Source of the DNA: an uncultured Bdellovibrio sp.
GTDB lineage: Bacteria; Bdellovibrionota; Bdellovibrionia; Bdellovibrionales; Bdellovibrionaceae
Assembly: GCA_937871355.1 (NCBI GenBank)
Contig: CALMPX010000471.1
Location: 1 to 9,724, forward strand
Direction: 5' to 3'
DNA length: 9,724 nt
A program made the translations under genes and the position numbers. Positions within the stretch are counted from its first letter, which is position 1, and each line of letters begins with the position of its first letter. Positions 7,408 to 9,724 of this stretch are shown piece by piece. The notes beneath the pieces were generated by a model, which was given only the letters and a program-made list of their open reading frames with translations, did no database searches and was not told the origin of the DNA.

Positions 7408-8607
7408 ATGAAATTAGACACAGCCAAATTTCACTTTATCGGTATCGGCGGGATCGGCATGTGCGGCCTGGCTGAACTTCTTCATAATATAGGCGCGACG
7501 GTGACCGGCTCAGATGCCGGTGAAAATGCCAATACAGAGCGTCTTAAGAACCTCGGAATTCAAGTTTACAAAGGTCATGACGCTATTCACGTGGGCTCGG
7601 CGGATGTGGTGGTCTATTCGAGTGCGATTCCCTTCACAAATCCCGAAATCCGTGAGGCCCGCAACCGAGATATTCCTTTAATCCCGCGCGCCGAAGCCTT
7701 AGCCGAAATTATGCGTATTCGCCGCGGTATCGCGGTGGCCGGTACTCATGGGAAAACAACAACGACCAGTTTGATTTCATCCATTTTTCTTGAGGCTCAT
7801 CAAGATCCAACAATTGTGATTGGTGGACGATTTGAAAGAATTAAATCCACCGCTCTTTTAGGAAAAGGCGAATGGTTGATTGCAGAAGCCGATGAAAGTG
7901 ATGGAAGTTTTAATAAACTTTCTCCGGAAATCGCTGTGATCACAAACATCGATTCCGATCATATGGATCACTTTAAAACTTTTGAAAATTTAAAAAAAGC
8001 CTTTTTAGATTTTTCATACCGCGTTCCTTTTTACGGCGTGGTGATCGTCTGTGGAGACGACCCCACCATCAAAAGTCTTTTTGCTGATTATAATAAGCGA
8101 ATTTTATTTTATGGTTTCAATGAAGATAACGATTACATTTTGTCAGGTAGCAAAGGAAAATACACTGTTCATCAAAAAAATAAAGATCTGACAAAAAAAT
8201 TACTCGGGAACTTCCACCTGAGTGTTCCCGGGGTACATAATGCCTTAAATGGTTTAGCTTCGATTGCGGTTGGAATGGCGGCGGGAATTGATTTTGAAAC
8301 GTGCGCGTTAGGTTTAAGTAAGTTCGAAGGTGTTGATCGTCGTTTTCATTTCAAAGGCGAAGCGAAAGATATTAAAGTATATGATGATTACGGTCATCAT
8401 CCCACGGAAGTCCGTGCCGCGCTTCAGGGTTTTAAAGAAAAGTTTGAGAAAAATCGTATCGTAGTTTATTTTCAGCCTCATCGATACTCTCGTACACAAC
8501 ACAGCTGGCAGGATTTTAAAACCTGTTTTGGTCAATCCGATGTTCTTTTTTTAGGTGATATTTATGCGGCTGGTGAAGCTCCGATTGCTGGAATTACTTC
8601 TGAATAA
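7408..8607 (+). CDS. murC: MurC, UDP-MurNAc:L-Ala ligase, cut short by an in-frame stop
   Basis: ATP-dependent ligase adding the first peptide residue, L-Ala, to UDP-MurNAc in the cytoplasm. Motifs: GIGGIGMCGLAELL (12-25), P-loop AGTHGKTTT (111-119), EADESDGS (160-167), NIDSDHMD (180-187), GVHNALN (275-281), GVDRRF (308-313), YDDYGHHPTE (325-334) and FQPHRYSR (355-362). The ATG has AGGAA seven bases upstream, overlapping the murG stop. The frame ends at TAA 8605-8607 after 399 residues, in the middle of the C-terminal domain just after DIYAAGEAPIAGITSE, where MurC normally continues for 50 or more residues. The missing part follows in the same frame up to 8769, which would give a normal protein of 453 residues. 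As written, the product lacks the final part of domain three and is unlikely to be active. Confidence 0.93.
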   Translation: MKLDTAKFHFIGIGGIGMCGLAELLHNIGATVTGSDAGENANTERLKNLGIQVYKGHDAIHVGSADVVVYSSAIPFTNPEIREARNRDIPLIPRAEALAEIMRIRRGIAVAGTHGKTTTTSLISSIFLEAHQDPTIVIGGRFERIKSTALLGKGEWLIAEADESDGSFNKLSPEIAVITNIDSDHMDHFKTFENLKKAFLDFSYRVPFYGVVIVCGDDPTIKSLFADYNKRILFYGFNEDNDYILSGSKGKYTVHQKNKDLTKKLLGNFHLSVPGVHNALNGLASIAVGMAAGIDFETCALGLSKFEGVDRRFHFKGEAKDIKVYDDYGHHPTEVRAALQGFKEKFEKNRIVVYFQPHRYSRTQHSWQDFKTCFGQSDVLFLGDIYAAGEAPIAGITSE

Positions 8608-8769
8608 TTAGTCTGTGAAGTGAATAATCACCACGAACCCACCACCCCTAAAAATAGTGAGCAGATTGATAACATCTTACGAGAATTAAAACCGGGCGAC
8701 GTATTTTTAACTTTAGGAGCCGGTGACGGTTGGAAGTTAGGTTTAGATGTCCTTAGTCGTCTTAAATAA
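8608..8769 (+). pseudogene. murC: Detached C-terminal segment of murC, after the in-frame stop
   Basis: After TAA 8605-8607 the same frame stays open for 53 codons and ends at TAA 8767-8769. The translation contains ELKPGDVFLTLGAGDGWKLG, the well-known MurC ending (KPGDV..TLGAGD.WK.G), preceded by a helix SEQIDNILR. No start codon with a good ribosome binding site precedes it; a GTG at 8620 is in frame but poor. The two neighbouring frames carry stops at 8609-8611 (TAG) and 8601-8603 (TGA), so a local frameshift cannot bypass the break. Its last 23 bases overlap the murB start, the tight arrangement expected of an intact murC-murB pair. Confidence 0.85.
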
Positions 8770-9640
8770 AGTTAATCTCGCACAGTATACGTCATGGGAT
8801 GTCGGTGGAGACGCCGAGTTTTTCTGTATGCCGAAAACCATCGATGATTTAAAAGAAGCTTTGAGCCATGCAAAACTGAATAAACTACCGATCTCTATTC
8901 TGGGGGGTGGGTCGAACGTTTTAATTTCTGATGAGGGTATTCCGGGTTTAACGATTTGCCTACGTCATTTCAGTCAGATGACATCAAAAGTTGAAAATAA
9001 TAAATTATACATCGAAGCTTTGTCTGGGACTGGTAAAAATGAGTTACTTAAAGCTTTCTTGAAAAACAAATTAGCTCCGGCTTTATTCTTAGCGGGTCTA
9101 CCAGGCGACATCGGCGGAGGAGTCGTCATGAATGCCGGAGTAGCAGAAGCTTTCGCACCACGCGAGTTTATGGAGTTCGTCGACGAGATTCAAGTGATGG
9201 ACTATGAAGGAAATATCAAAACCATTGATAAGAAAGATCTTAAAATTTCTTACCGTCATACCGATGGGTGGCAGCCGGGAATAATCACATTGGTGAAAAT
9301 TTCTTGGCCGATGGAAATGGACGAAACAATTTTGCAAAAAGTTAAAGAGGCCAATCGAACACGTTTGAACAAGCAACCGTTGGATATGCCCAGCTGTGGT
9401 TCGGTTTTTAAAAATCCACCGGATCACAAAGCGGCACAATTGATTGATCAATCAGGTCTTAAAGGTTTCCGTATTGGAGACGCTCAAGTTTCTTTAAAAC
9501 ACGCCAATTTTATTGTTAATGTGGGAAAGGCAAAAGCGAAAGATATCTGGGAAGTGATTCAGCATGTACGAATGACAGTGCTGGAGAAACAAAAAGTCAG
9601 TTTGACGACCGAAGTCGTCAAACTGGGACTTTGGAACTAA
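8747..9640 (+). CDS. murB: MurB, UDP-N-acetylenolpyruvoylglucosamine reductase
   Basis: FAD enzyme of the cytoplasm that reduces UDP-GlcNAc-enolpyruvate with NADPH to UDP-MurNAc, the MurC substrate. It has 297 residues, the length of the shorter type II MurB. FAD-binding stretches are YTSWDVGG (14-21), ILGGGSNVLISDEG (51-64) and LAGLPGDIGGGVVMNAG (115-131). YRHT at 169-172 carries the active-site arginine. Ser219 of SCGSVFKNP is the expected proton donor and Glu289 of TTEVVKLG the final catalytic acid. LPGDIGGG differs slightly from the usual IPGSVGG. The ATG lies inside the tail of the murC frame (23-base overlap), with only AGG at 8739-8741 as a ribosome binding site, suggesting dependence on ribosomes finishing murC. 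The last codons also form the hairpin of a minus-strand terminator. No ftsQ, ddl or ftsA follows. Confidence 0.96.
   Translation: MSLVVLNKVNLAQYTSWDVGGDAEFFCMPKTIDDLKEALSHAKLNKLPISILGGGSNVLISDEGIPGLTICLRHFSQMTSKVENNKLYIEALSGTGKNELLKAFLKNKLAPALFLAGLPGDIGGGVVMNAGVAEAFAPREFMEFVDEIQVMDYEGNIKTIDKKDLKISYRHTDGWQPGIITLVKISWPMEMDETILQKVKEANRTRLNKQPLDMPSCGSVFKNPPDHKAAQLIDQSGLKGFRIGDAQVSLKHANFIVNVGKAKAKDIWEVIQHVRMTVLEKQKVSLTTEVVKLGLWN
9591..9625 (-). terminator. Intrinsic terminator of the minus-strand gene, inside murB
   Basis: A perfect 12-base inverted repeat, CAGTTTGACGAC (9598-9609) and GTCGTCAAACTG (9614-9625), is separated by CGAA. On the minus strand the loop reads TTCG closed by C and G, the very stable UUCG tetraloop, and the stem is followed by AC and then five T (9595-9591). 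It begins 15 bases after the stop codon of the minus-strand gene. On the plus strand no T run follows, so it should act in one direction only. Both arms are murB codons (about 284-293). Confidence 0.8.
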
Positions 9641-9724
9641 TTACTTAGTAACTTCTTTAGCAGCTTCTTTAGCCGCTTCTACTTTTTGTTCGCCAGTAAC
9701 TTTAGCTTTTTTAACATCAGCTTT
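9641..9724 (-). CDS. C-terminal end of a lysine/alanine-rich protein
   Basis: Reading the minus strand from the window edge, 27 codons stay open and end in TAA at 9643-9641. The protein tail is KADVKKAKVTGEQKVEAAKE followed by AAKEVTK. It is almost only Lys, Ala, Glu, Val and Thr and contains a repeated EAAKEAAKE unit typical of a charged, long alpha helix. Codons are GCT, AAA, GAA and GTT throughout, the pattern of a well-expressed gene in an AT-rich genome. A strong terminator follows 15 bases downstream, which supports a real gene. Such tails occur in nucleoid-associated (histone H1-like), LEA-like and other helical proteins; too little is present to choose. It converges on murB with no bases between the stops. 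Confidence 0.7.
   Translation of the reverse strand, partial: KADVKKAKVTGEQKVEAAKEAAKEVTK

Noticed and set aside
8620..8631. GTGA-ATAA-TCAC small hairpin just after the murC TAA as a readthrough stimulator
   Set aside because: Four pairs only, AT-rich loop, and the known readthrough contexts (UGA CUA, UAG CAA UUA) do not match.
8620..8769. Separate small gene starting at GTG 8620
   Set aside because: The translation is plainly the MurC C-terminus and there is no good ribosome binding site, so it is a detached part of murC rather than a new gene.
1..9724. Alternative genetic code with TAA as sense
   Set aside because: TAA correctly ends murF, the 44-residue gene, queF, the secreted protein, murD and murB, so a general reassignment is excluded.

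Overview
The window is most likely from a low-GC member of the Bdellovibrionota (Bdellovibrio-like predatory bacteria). This rests on the overall character of MurG, MurC and QueF as remembered from that group, on dcw gene order, and on an AT-rich composition with TAA-dominated stop codons. No database search was possible, so the lineage is an inference.

Layout. (1) 2-684, plus strand: the 3' end of murF, then a 44-residue membrane protein 11 bases later. (2) 686-2556, minus strand: a secreted protein of unknown function and, upstream of it, queF of queuosine synthesis. Neither belongs to wall synthesis, and together they split the division and cell wall (dcw) cluster. (3) 2629-9640, plus strand: mraY, murD, ftsW, murG, murC, murB in the classical order, closely spaced from murD onward. 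(4) 9641-9724, minus strand: the last 27 codons of a lysine/alanine-rich protein that converges on murB with no bases between the two stop codons.

How the genes work together. MurC, MurD and MurF are three of the four Mur ligases that build UDP-MurNAc-pentapeptide. MurB makes the UDP-MurNAc that MurC uses. MraY moves the product onto undecaprenyl phosphate (lipid I), MurG adds GlcNAc (lipid II), and FtsW polymerises lipid II at the septum.

Main oddity. The murC frame is broken by a single in-frame TAA at 8605-8607. After it the same frame continues for 53 codons that clearly encode the missing MurC C-terminus and end by overlapping the murB start by 23 bases. For an essential gene this means a sequencing or assembly error, a recent nonsense mutation, or readthrough. 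Second, an intrinsic terminator with a UUCG loop for the minus-strand gene lies inside the murB 3' coding sequence. Third, queF and mraY diverge from a 72-base gap holding a good minus-strand promoter. Otherwise the window is ordinary housekeeping wall synthesis. I see no rRNA, tRNA, CRISPR array, insertion sequence or new defence system. The only intergenic stretch over 100 bases outside the broken murC tail is 1853-2022.
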